Of a stretch of DNA of 64,000 nucleotides, positions 62,901-64,000 are shown piece by piece. Both the position numbers and the translations under genes were made by a program. Origin of the DNA: Dyadobacter jiangsuensis (GTDB lineage: Bacteria > Bacteroidota > Bacteroidia > Cytophagales > Spirosomataceae); assembly GCF_003014695.1 (NCBI RefSeq), contig NZ_PYAS01000001.1, forward strand, positions 678,738 to 742,737. The letters are read 5' to 3'. The notes under the pieces were generated by a model. It was not told where the DNA came from and searched no databases. It saw nothing but the letters and a program-made list of their open reading frames with translations. How positions within the stretch are numbered: position 1 is the stretch's first letter; each line of letters starts with the position of its first letter.

Positions 62901-63608
62901 CGCAGCGGCGTTTTCGTAGGTGCCCGATGACACCCACACTTGCTTGATGGCGGGATTTAAGGCCGCCGCGCGGGTTGCATAATGCATCCTCTGGAGCGCA
63001 TTGTCCCAGCTGCTGCCGTCGCCGGGGGTGTCGACGCTGCCGTCGACATACAGTATGCCGTTGGCATCGGGCGTCGCTTCGGCAGCAGGGTCGTAACCGG
63101 AAACGGTACCGTTGATCGTGAAATCGTCGATGTGCGAGTAATAGTTGGGATAGCTCCCGTTCGTGACGGCGATCTTGATCACGATTTTATTCCGCAGCTC
63201 GGATACCGTTTTGGAACGGGTTATGAGCGTCAGGGAGGTGGTTGCCGAGAATGACGTGCCGTAATTTTCTTCATTAACCTTCATCTGCATCGTGGCATTA
63301 TCCCCCGAAAAGCGCCGGAACGAAATGCTGGTGATTTCCGCCTGGAAACGCTCCTTCAACGTAATCGTGAGGACATACACGTGGTTATGCGCATTCAACG
63401 CCATTCCCGGGTCACTGCCGTCGTTGCGGCTGTAAGGGGTATCGCCGATCCCGCTCCACACGGCTGTCATGTTGGAGTTGATCGAGGTGGGTGCCGAGAA
63501 GTTCTTGTTGTTGAAATTATGATTGTAAATCACCGCCGCATGGGCGACGGTTGCAATCAGCAGTGCGCAAAACAGTGTGAAAAGGGATCGTAGTAGTTGT
63601 GTATTCAT
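59946..63608 (-). CDS. Large type IX-secreted parallel beta-helix protein
   Basis: The 1220-residue protein begins with a signal peptide (LFTLFCALLIATVAHAAVIY) and a jelly-roll-like module (about 24-165). Two successive beta-helix modules follow, each opened by a similar motif: ILYVDGSVDTPGDGSSWDNA (about 183) and IWYVSAAASAPDPSGDSWAN (about 525). Rungs such as NSSLVIANCLFAENATDPSA, NSSPTIRNCTFSVNEVG and SGAIYNNDAEVTLLNCTVAG fit choice-of-anchor Q and polymorphic-outer-membrane-like repeats. Beta-sandwich segments and PVTLVSFQAKKREREAYLQW follow. The type IX sorting domain has IYPNPATDVQAVHL and LLPGTYTVEIETTS. It is surface-exposed or secreted; adhesion or glycan binding is possible, and no catalytic site was identified. 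Confidence 0.9.
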   Translation of the reverse strand: MNTQLLRSLFTLFCALLIATVAHAAVIYNHNFNNKNFSAPTSINSNMTAVWSGIGDTPYSRNDGSDPGMALNAHNHVYVLTITLKERFQAEITSISFRRFSGDNATMQMKVNEENYGTSFSATTSLTLITRSKTVSELRNKIVIKIAVTNGSYPNYYSHIDDFTINGTVSGYDPAAEATPDANGILYVDGSVDTPGDGSSWDNALQRMHYATRAAALNPAIKQVWVSSGTYENAAADEPLALTDGVAYYGGFSGNGSEIRDRNISPASTVLKGLGGTVISVSGAGASTRLDGFMVTSGTGFAVNGERRGGALHVTNSSLVIANCLFAENATDPSATGGKGGAIYLLNSSPLILQCLFTANSAKGTTAGKGGAVFMDNSSPTIRNCTFSVNEVGNNAAAGNGGALYALSGSSPVVENCIIWNNADPASPGSVSSIGGSGTPVVSYSLIQGGFPGGTNILDTDPQFTDAAQNNFVQRKGSPVTNAGNPSTDISAFPKNSDDIYAAFDGNRRLTSQAIDLGIYEVTPSVIWYVSAAASAPDPSGDSWANALHGLGDALNLASEGDQIWVARGEYENSEQLKFIHGVKIYGSFVGTETSLSQRPLPIIHGDPATATVLTSSVGPLIDNSYNDLTREDIFDGFTITGVFGSNGGAMRNTSVSPTIANCAFLNNYASDGAGIYNENASPLIINTIFRDNGASFGSGGAIANVDGSNTILMNCLITRNSASQSAGAIYNNDAEVTLLNCTVAGNTQTFPGTITGYGRAITVRNSIIYGNGSGIASQESTVSVTYSLVEGMNASDTDHNLAGTTNPQFAGETDWTLLPCSPAINRGTNEALPDLPANPTDLAHNTRTFNVQTDMGAYELQAITGPGTLPASGEQATLPVYAGATAITNDCKTFGLIEPAGTPGSLGNVTVKAFLAAGNTVSEGEKVFVKRHYDISPTGADGPAKVTLFFSKQDFDTYNQAFGNANNASLPANLKVVQYHGTSPYGFPGTYSGPTQLITDVTVTESADHTMYLVSFQVTGFSGFFISGQSEAALPVTLVSFQAKKREREAYLQWQTSSETNSDRFEIERSTDGKHWLQLGEVAAKGSETTITDYSYTDALPLAGTNMYRLKMIDHSNGSTAMRPSEPFSYSRIAVLNFEGEKIAIYPNPATDVQAVHLKGVQPGNVRNIRLFGKGGTLLLQSTTQQGGIDIRRLLPGTYTVEIETTSGDRQSVQFAVTR

Positions 63609-63769
63609 AGCGCGGTCCGGAATGATGAGTGATCATTTTAAGGCTGCAATATGGACGGCGCGAATGCCCGGGGATTGTCAATTTTTAATCAGATACTGTT
63701 CATTTTTCGTCATACAAGGCTGTTTTATTGTAAATTAGCTCCAAAGCACACCAACTGAAGAAATTCTAC

Positions 63770-64000
63770 ATGCTCCGCTTGTTTGTCGTTGCCTTCCTGG
63801 CTTGGCTCATGGCCGGTGGATGCCTGCCGGTAACATTGCAGGCACAGTCGACGGGCTTCCCGGTTCCCGAAAGCATCACCGCCAAACAGGGCCTTCCGCA
63901 GGGCTTTGTGCCGGGTATTGTGCAGGACGCCCGCGGTTTCATATGGCTCGCCACGCGCGACGGGCTTTGCCGTTACGACGGTCGGCGCTCCGACGGTCGT
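63770..64000 (+). CDS. Two-component propeller sensor, N-terminal part (cut by window edge)
   Basis: From ATG 63770 the frame is open for 77 codons to the right edge. A signal peptide (MLRLFVVAFLAWLMAGGCLP) is followed by ITAKQGLPQGFVPGIVQDAR and GFIWLATRDGLCRYDG, the first repeat of the two-component regulator propeller found in hybrid sensors and LytTR-linked kinases. The kinase part is outside the window, so hybrid or simple sensor cannot be decided. It is divergent from the beta-helix gene, with 161 bp between them. Confidence 0.82.
   Translation, partial: MLRLFVVAFLAWLMAGGCLPVTLQAQSTGFPVPESITAKQGLPQGFVPGIVQDARGFIWLATRDGLCRYDGRRSDGR

Noticed and set aside
1-64000. Toxin-antitoxin, restriction-modification, retron or phage-defence cassette
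   Set aside because: All supported genes fit carbohydrate use, regulation, secretion or housekeeping; no nuclease, methylase, reverse transcriptase or STAND-type gene was seen.

Overview
The window looks like chromosomal DNA of a GC-moderate (roughly mid-50% by eye) free-living Bacteroidota of the Cytophagales type, Dyadobacter/Spirosoma-like. The taxonomic guess is an inference. It rests on SusC/SusD pairs, hybrid two-component sensors with AraC output domains, FecI/FecR-type sigma/anti-sigma pairs, type IX secretion C-terminal domains, TAnnTTTG-like promoter elements, weak Shine-Dalgarno sites and short dispersed hairpin repeats. I see no phage, insertion sequence, CRISPR array, tRNA or rRNA.

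Layout. 1-1885: start of an ECF sigma factor running off the left edge, then a Tat-exported Gfo/Idh/MocA oxidoreductase. 1904-7675: a sialic-acid locus, with a periplasmic kelch mutarotase fused to a sodium/solute symporter, an N-acetylneuraminate lyase, an exported sialidase and a GntR/FCD regulator. 7997-11846: a compact three-gene unit of a possible heme-barrel protein and two flavin oxidases, closed by a perfect 23-bp hairpin. 12043-12606: a low-GC membrane protein of unknown function. 12810-26239: polysaccharide-utilisation locus 1, with a beta-helix protein carrying a PDZ domain, a 1417-residue hybrid sensor, SusC, SusD and a GH30 glycosidase. 26372-29682: a type IX-secreted seven-blade FG-GAP protein and a polytopic membrane protein.

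29683-32000 is a repeat-rich stretch around a DinB-like protein and an ECF sigma factor. 30924-39980 reads as a sigma / FecR anti-sigma / STN-type TonB receptor cascade followed by a PQQ-type sugar dehydrogenase with a cytochrome c domain and a Tat-exported sugar isomerase. 40060-45442 is a fucose locus (GH29 fucosidase, FucP-like permease, mutarotase, SDR dehydrogenase, L-fuconate dehydratase) with a divergent AraC regulator at 45722. It points to the non-phosphorylative fucose pathway. 47334-58965 is a fructan locus on the minus strand: sugar permease, fructokinase, SusC, SusD, GH32 and a hybrid sensor with a periplasmic sugar-binding domain. The right end holds a NUDIX hydrolase, a 1220-residue type IX-secreted beta-helix protein and the start of another propeller-type sensor.

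The window is largely a chain of carbohydrate-acquisition loci, each with its own regulator: GntR for sialate, HTCS for PUL1, ECF/FecR for the 33-40 kb locus, AraC for fucose and HTCS for fructan. The least explained items are the three-gene flavoenzyme unit, the kelch-symporter fusion, and a family of hairpin-plus-tail repeats at three intergenic sites, one of them bracketed by inverted polypurine tracts.
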